Positions 1 through 7,465 of a stretch of DNA of 26,108 bases are shown in pieces (positions within the stretch are counted from its first letter, which is position 1; each line of letters starts with the position of its first letter). This DNA comes from a virus. A program made the translations under genes and the position numbers. The stretch covers positions 1 to 26,108 of the IMG/VR virus record IMGVR_UViG_3300028364_000128; one strand, given 5' to 3'. A model generated the notes under the pieces. That model ran no database searches and had not been told where the DNA came from. It saw only the letters and a list, made by a program, of their open reading frames with translations.

Positions 1-1363
1 CATCTATCTTCCCTGTTGCTCCAGTCTTTACTACCTGATTCACATTTCCTTCTAGTGTCTTGTAGTAGAGAAATGATGATGCAAGTTGTACCCATCCATT
101 GGTAGCGTTTCTGTAGTACACAGTTCCGTCACCTCCTGAAGTATCTGCTCCGAGATTAGGATGGTTTGAGTTATCTGCTGTTGATGTTGTCACTACAATC
201 CAGTAGAAAGCACCAATAACGAGAGCTCCGTACTCTGTTGTAAATATAGCCTCGAACTCTGCTGCACTTAACCCTAGCCACTTTGCGTTTGTAAGTGTCA
301 CTGTTGCAAGGTTTGTTCCTGTCGGAGCGATTCCTGCACCTGCATCAGCTTGTAGTGAAACTGTTACTGTACCCGTGAATGTACCTGTATCAGCTTTCTT
401 GAACAGTGAGGCACCTCGCATCTTTGTCTTTGTCGCAACAAATCTTTGTGCCAAGTCATTATTTTTAGTAGTTGCATCTGCCTCTCCCACTGCAATAGTA
501 TTTGTTGATACTAGCTGAGTTTGTAGCACTGCTGATTGGGTGATTTCGTTTGTCGAAACAAAGTCTGTGATTCTGTTCTCAAAGTTTACAAATAATTCTG
601 TTGCGCTTTTTGCTACACCCACAAAGATGTCATTTGTTGGAGCTGTTTGTGTAATATCTCCTACTGTTGTAGAGATGTATTGCGATGCTCCTGGAGTCAT
701 CCCTGATTGGTTCGTATCAGTTCCTCGCACAAGTACACCACCTGTGATTGCAACACCATCAGTTCCTGCTCCTTGAGCAATACCAAATTGTGTATCATCT
801 CCATACGCTGTATCTGCATCGGCTCTGTACCATTCTTGGTCTGTAGTATTAAAGTATAGGACTCTTCCTATTGTAAATGTTTCGCCTGCATTTCCTGTAG
901 CGATAACTTTTGCATAAGAAATAGCGCCAGCCGATCCTGAATCATCAACATATCCCTTTGTTGCAAGTTCTTCTCTATTTGAAAGAGTTGGTTCTGTTGC
1001 ATATCTTAGAGAATTTGGAAGAGCATCGTCTCCATTAATCATTCCCTTAAGTAGCTGTATGATCGGCGCATCGGTTATTTTTATATTGGCTCCCCGCCTG
1101 TGAGAGAACTTGTTTGCATTCACTGATGTTTTTCCATCCGCATATGATACCCCTCTTATGAGTGAAGTCATTTCGGTTCCATCTACAGTTCCACAAACTA
1201 TCTCCGCTTGGGCCGATCCTTCGTCTACTGTTATACATACAAGCCCGGACAATGCACCACCTCCTCTCACCGCGTTTGCGGTCAGAGTTAAGCTCGTCGA
1301 TGCTGATGTTATTGGTGATGCTAGTGAGGTTTCCCACACTGCTGCTATTTCGGGTAATGACAT
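1..1363 (-). CDS. Fibre-like virion protein, N-terminal part (cut by window edge)
   Basis: An open frame runs from ATG at 1363 to the window edge without a stop, giving at least 454 residues, so the C-terminus is missing. Residues 1-100 resemble a module common in phage virion proteins: a Thr/Ser-rich beta stretch, then a hydrophobic segment with ITVDEGSAQAEI, then SLIRGVSYADGKT. Residues 134-141 read ATKGYVDD, frequent in phage tail fibres before a trimeric shaft. Residues about 150-260 look like a beta-rich decoration repeat (GETFTIGRVLYFN, later FVGVAKSATELFVNF). I infer a tail fibre, tail spike or head-decoration protein at the distal end of the late operon. No SD is present; the leader is A/T only. 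Coding is clear from the long frame and codon pattern; the exact virion role is uncertain. Confidence 0.75.
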   Translation of the reverse strand, partial: MSLPEIAAVWETSLASPITSASTSLTLTANAVRGGGALSGLVCITVDEGSAQAEIVCGTVDGTEMTSLIRGVSYADGKTSVNANKFSHRRGANIKITDAPIIQLLKGMINGDDALPNSLRYATEPTLSNREELATKGYVDDSGSAGAISYAKVIATGNAGETFTIGRVLYFNTTDQEWYRADADTAYGDDTQFGIAQGAGTDGVAITGGVLVRGTDTNQSGMTPGASQYISTTVGDITQTAPTNDIFVGVAKSATELFVNFENRITDFVSTNEITQSAVLQTQLVSTNTIAVGEADATTKNNDLAQRFVATKTKMRGASLFKKADTGTFTGTVTVSLQADAGAGIAPTGTNLATVTLTNAKWLGLSAAEFEAIFTTEYGALVIGAFYWIVVTTSTADNSNHPNLGADTSGGDGTVYYRNATNGWVQLASSFLYYKTLEGNVNQVVKTGATGKID

Positions 1364-1401
1364 ATTGTATATATTAAATTATTAATGTTGTTTTGTCGCA
1401 T

Positions 1402-3303
1402 TTATACTGTTCGTGACGGAGTGTTCTTCCTTCCTTTGTCTCTGATGTCTTTAAACTTTATCTTATTCGCCTGGACGTACCCCACCTTTGTGGCCACAAG
1501 TCTTACCTGTACATCTACAAACTTGTCGGAGTTTACCGGGAAGTCTACCTCGAATGGACTCGCTGTGTCCGACCCTCCTGAACCAATTGTTTTTGACCCA
1601 AGTGTTGGACCTCCGATTGATGTATTTTTTCCTGCGTCCACGTAGATTCCATCGCCTTGGATAGTGAACACCTTGGTGAATGATCCACTGTCGTATGATA
1701 GCCACACCTCTAGCTCCTGCTCTTTTTGGATAAGTCCATCTATAACCATTTTCCGACAGTTCTTTAGGTGATCCGTTCCGAGGTTGAGCGCTGATGATGT
1801 CCAGTAGTTTTCTATCACGTCTCCATCCTCGTCATATCCTGAAAATAGGATGTAGCAGTTGTTGGTTATTGAGTCTCCTGCGATTAGAAGCCCATCGTAT
1901 TCGGCCAAGCACCCCACGTAGTAGTTGAGTCTATCCCACACCTTATTTTCTGATGCGATGTTTCGTATCCAGGTTACTGAATTGTGATTATCTGCTATTC
2001 CATTTTGTTTCGCCTGGGATGAGAATATTTCATAGTCTCCCCATCGATACACTACTCCCTTTGAGTGTCCGAATTCCGACAGGTTAATTCTATCCGAGAT
2101 TGGTTCCGGCTCGATTGTTGTGATGTCAGTTCCCTGGAGTACCTTCATTTTTCTGTACTTTGGTTCGCTTGGATTTGATAGGTCGGCCATGATTATTCCA
2201 TCCGGTGTTTGGTGCGCTGCGAGTGTGTGTGGAATACCTACGTTTCGATACTCAAGGTTTACTGACTCTGTGTCATCTACGCTTGATTGAAATTGCCATG
2301 TCTTGAGTTCGTGAAAGCAGTATACTGTCGTGTTGATGTTGTAGATGGCCATTAGCTTTCCACCACCTGTGTCTTGTCTAAACGATTTTCCTTGTCCGTT
2401 TAGGTTTCCTGTGAAGTCTAGGATTCCTGTCGAGGTTGATGTCTCGTGGTAGTACGATGCGGTGATTGCTTGCGCGTTTGTTGGTGCTGTATTGAAAGTC
2501 ACAGAGAATGCTCCTGTTGCGTAGTTTATAGTCCCGGTTCCGCCGAGGTCACCTACCATGTTTCCATCACGATCGTCTACGAATGTTTCCACAGTATCGG
2601 TGATTGATGGGAACATCACTGTTTTTGGCGCTGTGGCGACAGCAAAGGTCCCGGTGAACGTTATTGCCACACCTGTCCCTGAGCCCACATTCTCCCCTGT
2701 GACCTGCGTGAAGTCCGATAGTTGGTCTTTGTCGATATATGACAAGTAAAGCCCTGTACGGTCATTATTACCTGCTACAGTACCATTCCTCTGTCCGGCG
2801 AAGACTCTTGATTGCCCTGGATGGAATACTCCCCACCGGTAGTTGTTTACCTCCTGGTCTACCGCGCTTCCGGGATTTGCTGTTGGTATCTTATAGACTG
2901 ATGAGTTCTGCGACCCTATGTACATAAAAGACCCTGCAAGGCCTTGGTATAGTTTCATCCAAACATCCTCTCCGTTTGCAGTCGCCGGGAGCAGGTCAGT
3001 ATCGATTTCCACAGTGTCGTCCAGGTCCGCATCATAGTATTTTACTTTTCGGCCATAAGCGAAGAACAGCACCTCGGTTCCGTTGTACTTTTTTCCTCTA
3101 CCTATTCCGGTCACCCTTCCTGTACCATTTACTCTGGTTTGCCCCAGGAGCGTATATCCTCTCCGAAGAGCGATACTGTCTTGCTCCTTTGAAGTGACCC
3201 AGTTGAGCGCATCTGGCGAGTACCCCGCCCTGAGTGTCTTTATATCTCTTACGGAAGTGTTTTGTCCGTAGAATGTGTCTATTGTGAAGTCATTAATAAT
3301 CAT
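1402..3303 (-). CDS. Virion structural protein, possible tail or stabilisation protein
   Basis: This 633-residue protein lies between the neck adaptor and the fibre-like gene. The N-terminal segment (TLRAGYSPDALNWVTSKEQDSIALRRGYTLLG in outline, residues about 24-55) has the pattern of phage proteins that begin with a list of sites followed by a RRGY/RKGY motif. The rest is beta-rich with many short Gly/Asn/Asp turns, compatible with a beta-propeller or tail-hub fold. In P22-like podoviruses the same place after the gp4-type adaptor holds the DNA-stabilisation/tail protein; that analogy is by position only. The stop is followed after 38 bases by the fibre gene. The leader TATTTAAT-ATG has no SD. 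Virion role is likely, precise role unknown. Confidence 0.65.
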   Translation of the reverse strand: MIINDFTIDTFYGQNTSVRDIKTLRAGYSPDALNWVTSKEQDSIALRRGYTLLGQTRVNGTGRVTGIGRGKKYNGTEVLFFAYGRKVKYYDADLDDTVEIDTDLLPATANGEDVWMKLYQGLAGSFMYIGSQNSSVYKIPTANPGSAVDQEVNNYRWGVFHPGQSRVFAGQRNGTVAGNNDRTGLYLSYIDKDQLSDFTQVTGENVGSGTGVAITFTGTFAVATAPKTVMFPSITDTVETFVDDRDGNMVGDLGGTGTINYATGAFSVTFNTAPTNAQAITASYYHETSTSTGILDFTGNLNGQGKSFRQDTGGGKLMAIYNINTTVYCFHELKTWQFQSSVDDTESVNLEYRNVGIPHTLAAHQTPDGIIMADLSNPSEPKYRKMKVLQGTDITTIEPEPISDRINLSEFGHSKGVVYRWGDYEIFSSQAKQNGIADNHNSVTWIRNIASENKVWDRLNYYVGCLAEYDGLLIAGDSITNNCYILFSGYDEDGDVIENYWTSSALNLGTDHLKNCRKMVIDGLIQKEQELEVWLSYDSGSFTKVFTIQGDGIYVDAGKNTSIGGPTLGSKTIGSGGSDTASPFEVDFPVNSDKFVDVQVRLVATKVGYVQANKIKFKDIRDKGRKNTPSRTV

Positions 3304-3314
3304 ATTAAATATCG

Positions 3315-4031
3315 TTAGTCGTATCGGTTTATGGCACCTGATCTGAACCCTCCTCCATATCCATCTGTTGGGTCATTTGACTGAATGGCTCCGAGTGACT
3401 TTTCGTTGTCCCAGGACTCCATTGCGTTTTTAATTGCGTTTAGTACCGCTTGGTTTGAAGGAAGCATTTGTCGGTTGATTGAGTCGTAGTCGACTGCGCC
3501 TTTGTGAATTCCTATTGCATAGTATGCGAGGATAGGCAAGAACCTTGAGGGGAAAACTGGCCACGCTATCGTCGCTGAATCCTCCAGGTCTACCTCTGCG
3601 CTTGTTGCTAGATATGTCAGCCAGATGTTTCCACTGAACGGAGGTTTTCCGTTGAGGTAAAGTATCTTTGCGTTCTCATCATATACACAGGTGTGTGATG
3701 AGTCCTTGAACTCTAGTCGTTGATCAAATGGTTTCAGCGTGTAGTATTCTACTCGATTTTCTCCATCAAATATCTTTAGCGCAGTTCCATCGCTTGTGAC
3801 GTATATTCTCGACAGGTCTGTGATGGTCGACAGGTCGATTGCAGTTTGCCACGTACCTGATGCGCTTACTACCTTTGTGGTATCTGTTTTGAGTAGCACG
3901 TTCCATGGTCGCTCTTCTTCCAAGATCGCTTTGGCGTTACTTATGAGTATGTTTGCAAGGGACACGTCGATAGTCGCACCTCCATTGAGTTGCGTTAGAA
4001 AGTTGTATAATTCTGTGCCTTTTGTAATCAT
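3315..4031 (-). CDS. Head-tail connector/adaptor-like protein
   Basis: A 238-residue protein two genes downstream of the capsid gene. Residues 1-50 are helical with AKAILEEERPWNVLL, a common opening of head-to-tail adaptor proteins. A beta region follows (residues about 60-150), then a helical part with a Pro/Phe-rich segment (FPSRFLPILAYYAIGI) and a C-terminal helix. This helical-beta-helical outline and the location suggest a neck protein that docks on the portal, like P22 gp4 or functional equivalents. The start follows the upstream stop in the form TAA-T-ATG, so translation is probably coupled. The alternative is a tail-completion protein. Assignment rests on context and general pattern, not on a signature motif. 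Confidence 0.55.
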   Translation of the reverse strand: MITKGTELYNFLTQLNGGATIDVSLANILISNAKAILEEERPWNVLLKTDTTKVVSASGTWQTAIDLSTITDLSRIYVTSDGTALKIFDGENRVEYYTLKPFDQRLEFKDSSHTCVYDENAKILYLNGKPPFSGNIWLTYLATSAEVDLEDSATIAWPVFPSRFLPILAYYAIGIHKGAVDYDSINRQMLPSNQAVLNAIKNAMESWDNEKSLGAIQSNDPTDGYGGGFRSGAINRYD

Positions 4032-4032
4032 A

Positions 4033-4290
4033 TTATTGTGCTAAATCATTTATACTAAATGGAGGTGTTTGTGTCGCATTTTTCTCTTCTTTTCCCTTTT
4101 CCATTGCCTCTGATATCTTTTGTTCGACAATTGTCCCCACGTTATCCACGATCGTCTGTGCAAGCGTTTGAAGTGTTCTGACAAGGTCCATGTTTAACTG
4201 TTCGTACTTTTCTACCTTCTTACCAAGTTCCTGGACGATAACGTCTAGGTCTTTTTCTGTTTCTTCTTTTTTTTCTGTTTCTTTTTCCAT
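4033..4290 (-). CDS. Small acidic/basic coiled-coil protein of the capsid cluster
   Basis: An 85-residue protein rich in Glu and Lys. Residues 1-15 are highly charged, residues 14-65 form a likely continuous helix with heptad-like spacing of Leu/Val/Ile, and the tail is short and Pro-containing. There is no signal peptide or membrane segment. Between the major capsid and neck genes such proteins may be minor capsid, decoration or assembly chaperone proteins, but no family is recognisable. The start is ATG after AAAAAACAATT with no SD. The stop overlaps the adaptor leader as TAA-T-ATG. A 70-base gap with a GC-rich inverted repeat separates it from the capsid gene. Confidence 0.6.
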   Translation of the reverse strand: MEKETEKKEETEKDLDVIVQELGKKVEKYEQLNMDLVRTLQTLAQTIVDNVGTIVEQKISEAMEKGKEEKNATQTPPFSINDLAQ

Positions 4291-4360
4291 AATTGTTTTT
4301 TGTCTTGGCGCTATCTCAACCCTCCGGGGAGAGCTGAGTAGTGCAGAGACTTTATCGAGA

Positions 4361-5647
4361 TTATCGACTTAGTGGTTCTGAACCTGAGAATGCTGATGAT
4401 GCTACTGCATATGAAACAATTTGCGGAGCTTGGTCTGTGAAGACTTCGATTCCGTAAGCTGTCCATACGATGTAGTCTCGTCCGATTTTTCGGCTCACTG
4501 AGTTTTCTTCCATTGAGGGGTTCTTTTGAACCACAAGAGAACATGATCGTGCAAGCGCAAAGATGCAATTTACTTTCTGTTTTACAACAGTGAAGATTGC
4601 AGATGTTACGTTTGTCGATACTACAATAGTACCTTTTCCTGCTCCTTGGAGAGTCATGGTATCTGCTGCGTTATCGTTTACTGCAACGAAGTTTCTAAGT
4701 AGTCTTTGTTCTGCTCGAGTTGCTGATGAGGCACCTGCATCTGCTGATTCCGCTACTGAAGTTCTTCCTCCTGCATTCAAGAATGCTGCAAGGTTAGCTC
4801 GAGTAATGTCCACAGTTGATGCGATGTGAATCTCAGTTGCTCCTGTTGCTGCTGACAGTGTAGAAACAAAAGTGATTACAACACCATTGATTGTGACAGT
4901 TTGTCCGTTCGTAGGATTTGTTGCCATTGCAAGTGTTACTGATCCTGAAAGTGCGTTCGAAGTGAAAGTTTCAAACCCTTGGAAATAACCTGAGTATCCG
5001 TTTCGTGATACTTGGTCTCCAAGTAGAGTGTCTTTTCCTCCTAGGTACAATTCAATCGCTGTAAGAATTTCTGGAGAGATTGCCGCTGCAGGCATTCCTT
5101 CTGGAACTTCTAGCTTCATCTTTGAACTAAATCGCTTGTGGTATACCACGTTCTTTAGTCGAAGTTTTTGCATGGCAGTAGTGAAGACTGTTGCAACGTT
5201 TGATGCAGTAAGTACGTGTCCGTTTCCGGCTGTACCTGCAAATGTTCCATCATCCATCACTGTTCCTGCGCCTAGGTGCAATTGAAGCAATACGTCTGCA
5301 TCGATTTGGTTAATCAAAGCATTCGCAAGTTTCTGGCCATACTTTTGCTTAACAGGAAGGTGAGCTTGTAGCTCGTCAAGTTTCTTGATGTAGATACTTG
5401 ATTCCTTCTCGTAGTTGATAGTAAGTGTTTCTTGAGTGTCAGTAATCGCTTGTGGATCGTAACTTCCGTCTCCTCCCATGTCATTCACATCAACATCTGA
5501 TGCGAACGATCGAGCAATTGTTTGACCCTTTGTGAGTGACGCTTCTAGACGTGAGTCAGCAAAAATTTGATACACGGGCTCTTTGTAGTGAGACATCTGG
5601 TACTCTGCTGAGAACACAGTTTTGAAGGTCATTGTATTTGGGTTCAT
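4361..5647 (-). CDS. Major capsid protein with an inserted beta domain
   Basis: At 428 residues this matches the usual size of HK97-fold major capsid proteins and directly follows the scaffold gene. Residues 1-100 resemble the N-arm and E-loop region (QIFADSRLEASLTKGQTIAR, then TLTINYEKESSIYIKKLDE). Residues 100-230 look like the P-domain spine helix and beta sheet, and residues about 360-428 look like the A-domain end, closing with AYGIEVFTDQAPQIVSYAVA. Residues about 236-355 look like an insertion: NPTNGQTVTINGVVITF, then a Thr/Ala stretch and ANLAAFLNAGG, a module also seen in other phage virion proteins. Translation has no SD (TTAT-ATG). Expression is presumably high; no separate strong promoter is evident just upstream. 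Confidence 0.85.
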   Translation of the reverse strand: MNPNTMTFKTVFSAEYQMSHYKEPVYQIFADSRLEASLTKGQTIARSFASDVDVNDMGGDGSYDPQAITDTQETLTINYEKESSIYIKKLDELQAHLPVKQKYGQKLANALINQIDADVLLQLHLGAGTVMDDGTFAGTAGNGHVLTASNVATVFTTAMQKLRLKNVVYHKRFSSKMKLEVPEGMPAAAISPEILTAIELYLGGKDTLLGDQVSRNGYSGYFQGFETFTSNALSGSVTLAMATNPTNGQTVTINGVVITFVSTLSAATGATEIHIASTVDITRANLAAFLNAGGRTSVAESADAGASSATRAEQRLLRNFVAVNDNAADTMTLQGAGKGTIVVSTNVTSAIFTVVKQKVNCIFALARSCSLVVQKNPSMEENSVSRKIGRDYIVWTAYGIEVFTDQAPQIVSYAVASSAFSGSEPLSR

Positions 5648-5668
5648 ATAATGATTTTAAATTAACGT

Positions 5669-6592
5669 TTAAATGATAATTTTTCGTCCATTACTGTCGG
5701 TTGATAGCTCACCATTAGATGAAGTTGCTTTATTGTATTCATTGTACCAAGCAATGGTCTCGGATTCGGTCATCTTTGAGAAGTCAGGTGATGTATTTAG
5801 GTCTACTGTTGTAGTTGGTTTCACACCATTCTTTTCTTGAGGACTTTTTGACTCGAGGCCACGTTTTTTTGGTGAGATAAGTTTCGATAATGCATCCTTG
5901 CTTTTGTATATGATGTAGTCAATTTCTTTATCGTGATACTGGTCAGTATGAGCAAGTTCACTTAATTTACTTTTGATCACTTCTTTATCTATCTCCGATA
6001 GTTCTGGGAAAAATTCTTTTAGAGTTGGAGCCGCTTGGTCGAACTCTTGATTGAATGATTGCTCATCGCTCTGTGTGTTCGATATCCGCTTTGCATCGTC
6101 AAGTGTCCGCCGATCATCCTCTGAAAGTGACGAGATATCCTTGGTCAAGATTGTTTTTAGTTGCCTTAGAGTGTCCGGGGACATCTCGTTTTCTTCAGCA
6201 AACTTTGACAATTCGTCCTGAACATCTTCATTCTCTTCCTGGGTCGAAGCGCTGTTTCCTTTTTCGATGATAGCTTTTAGTTCCAAGTTTTCTCTCTCTA
6301 ATTCTTTGCTTCGCTCTTTTTCATTTCTAAGGTCTTTCTTTTTCTCCTTATACTCTTCATAGATACGTCGCGGTTTACTAGCTTGTTTCTCCTCTTCTTG
6401 ATTCTCGGGTTTTTCAGGCTCTTCTTCATGATCGTCTTTTCCTTCAGGGTCAGCTTTCGGCTTATCTTCCGGTGTGTGATCGTCTTGAGGTTTCGCTTCT
6501 GGTTCCTTTGTTTCAGGAGGAGTTGGATTCTCTAGTTCTGGTAAGTCGACTCCGTTAGCTTTCAAATCTTCCAAATATTGTTTTTCGTCCAT
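5669..6592 (-). CDS. Capsid scaffolding protein
   Basis: A 307-residue, highly charged protein immediately upstream of the capsid gene. Residues 15-75 are Pro/Glu/Lys/Asp-rich and probably disordered. Residues about 75-115 form a strong coiled coil (YEEYKEKKKDLRNEKERSKE onwards). A further helical region extends to about residue 235, and the C-terminal tail ends in GRKIII. Size, charge, coiled coil and location between portal and capsid genes are typical of internal scaffold proteins that are released or cleaved during head maturation. No Ser-His-Asp protease motif is obvious, so a separate or absent prohead protease is assumed. The start follows AAATACACC without SD. Confidence 0.8.
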   Translation of the reverse strand: MDEKQYLEDLKANGVDLPELENPTPPETKEPEAKPQDDHTPEDKPKADPEGKDDHEEEPEKPENQEEEKQASKPRRIYEEYKEKKKDLRNEKERSKELERENLELKAIIEKGNSASTQEENEDVQDELSKFAEENEMSPDTLRQLKTILTKDISSLSEDDRRTLDDAKRISNTQSDEQSFNQEFDQAAPTLKEFFPELSEIDKEVIKSKLSELAHTDQYHDKEIDYIIYKSKDALSKLISPKKRGLESKSPQEKNGVKPTTTVDLNTSPDFSKMTESETIAWYNEYNKATSSNGELSTDSNGRKIII

Positions 6593-6710
6593 GGTGTATT
6601 TATTTATGTTTCGTTCTCACGAAAAATGGTTTTGTAGTCATGTCCATTAACACCGCTGTTCTTAAAACCTGCACAGCTCGGGAAAACCACACTAATGATG
6701 TGATTTATCG

Positions 6711-6731
6711 GACCTTGGATATACCAAGGTC
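6711..6731. repeat. Perfect 8-bp inverted repeat (hairpin)
   Basis: GACCTTGG and CCAAGGTC form a perfect 8-bp stem around a 5-base loop, seven bases beyond the stop at 6738. No T-run follows on either strand, so it is not a standard intrinsic terminator. On the minus strand TTGGTG, 17 bases and TATATC also overlap it, a weak promoter match that could add transcription of the scaffold and capsid genes. It may instead be an mRNA-processing or stability hairpin. Confidence 0.5.
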
Positions 6732-6737
6732 TTAAAA

Positions 6738-7034
6738 TTACACCAACTTTCCTCCTGTATTTTCAGCGAATTCCTCCGCCTCCTTCTTTGTCTTGAAGTC
6801 TTTGTATGCAATTGGTCCTTTTCGAGTTCCGTTTTCGAGTAGCTCCCGGTACACAGCTTTAAATGCTCCTGCTTCCTCTGCTTCTGGCGCTGATTCTTCT
6901 GCTCGTCCTGGATCAAGTGCTTCTGCTGCGGCTTTCTCAGCTGCTTTTTTTGCTGCGGCTTTTTCTGCTGCTTCTGCCTTTGCTTTTTTTTCTGCTGCTA
7001 AGGCCTTAGCCTCTGCTTCTTTGTTGTTTGACAT
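6738..7034 (-). CDS. Ala/Lys/Glu-rich helical protein with compact C-terminal domain
   Basis: A 98-residue unknown protein. Residues 4-40 are a low-complexity helix of Ala, Lys and Glu (repeats of AAEK/KAAEKAA). Residues about 56-98 look like a small folded domain (FKAVYRELLENGTRKGPIAYKDF, then a KKEAEEFAENTGGK helix). It sits between the 124-aa gene and the scaffold gene, so a head-assembly or minor virion role is possible, but no family is recognised. The start has no SD. An AGGAGG lies at the very end of its coding region. A -1 frame stays open past its stop to 6604 (see findings). Confidence 0.6.
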   Translation of the reverse strand: MSNNKEAEAKALAAEKKAKAEAAEKAAAKKAAEKAAAEALDPGRAEESAPEAEEAGAFKAVYRELLENGTRKGPIAYKDFKTKKEAEEFAENTGGKLV

Positions 7035-7086
7035 TGTTTTATATTATAAATTATTAACGCTTTTTTAATCTAGCAATTATGCAACA

Positions 7087-7461
7087 CTATGTCGCATTTA
7101 TCGCCTGCTCAATTTCTCTTTTGATTGTTTTCACTATTCCCTTCGCATCTACATCCGAAAGCATAAGCTCAAGCATGAGCATGATTGCATCCTGTTTATT
7201 CCACAAGTTTGCTCGGTCCTGGTCGCTTAGGCTACGATCGTATGCAAGTTTTACACCAATTTCTTTGTATGCGCTTTTGAATAGCTGCACGATATGTTCT
7301 GTGTACTCATGCTCCTTCCATGATGCAAGTGGTTCATTCTCACTTAGTACTTGTTGCCACTGGTCTAGGGTGCGCCGATTATCCTCAATGATATCTGAAT
7401 CAAGTTCGTCATCTAGGAATATCTTCCTTATCCTTTCCATTTGGTTGTTTTCGTTTGACAT
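7087..7461 (-). CDS. Conserved small protein following the portal gene
   Basis: A 124-residue, acidic, all-helical protein. The pattern of a helix ending in EHIVQLFKSAYKEI, then a Ser/Asp linker, then DRANLWNKQDAIMLMLELM is often found in short unknown proteins coded next to phage portal genes. It lacks metal-binding, membrane or nucleotide motifs. Its start (AATAAT-ATG, no SD) lies four bases from the end of the portal gene, so the two are probably translated from one message. A head-assembly accessory function is inferred from position only. Confidence 0.65.
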   Translation of the reverse strand: MSNENNQMERIRKIFLDDELDSDIIEDNRRTLDQWQQVLSENEPLASWKEHEYTEHIVQLFKSAYKEIGVKLAYDRSLSDQDRANLWNKQDAIMLMLELMLSDVDAKGIVKTIKREIEQAINAT

Positions 7462-7465
7462 ATTA

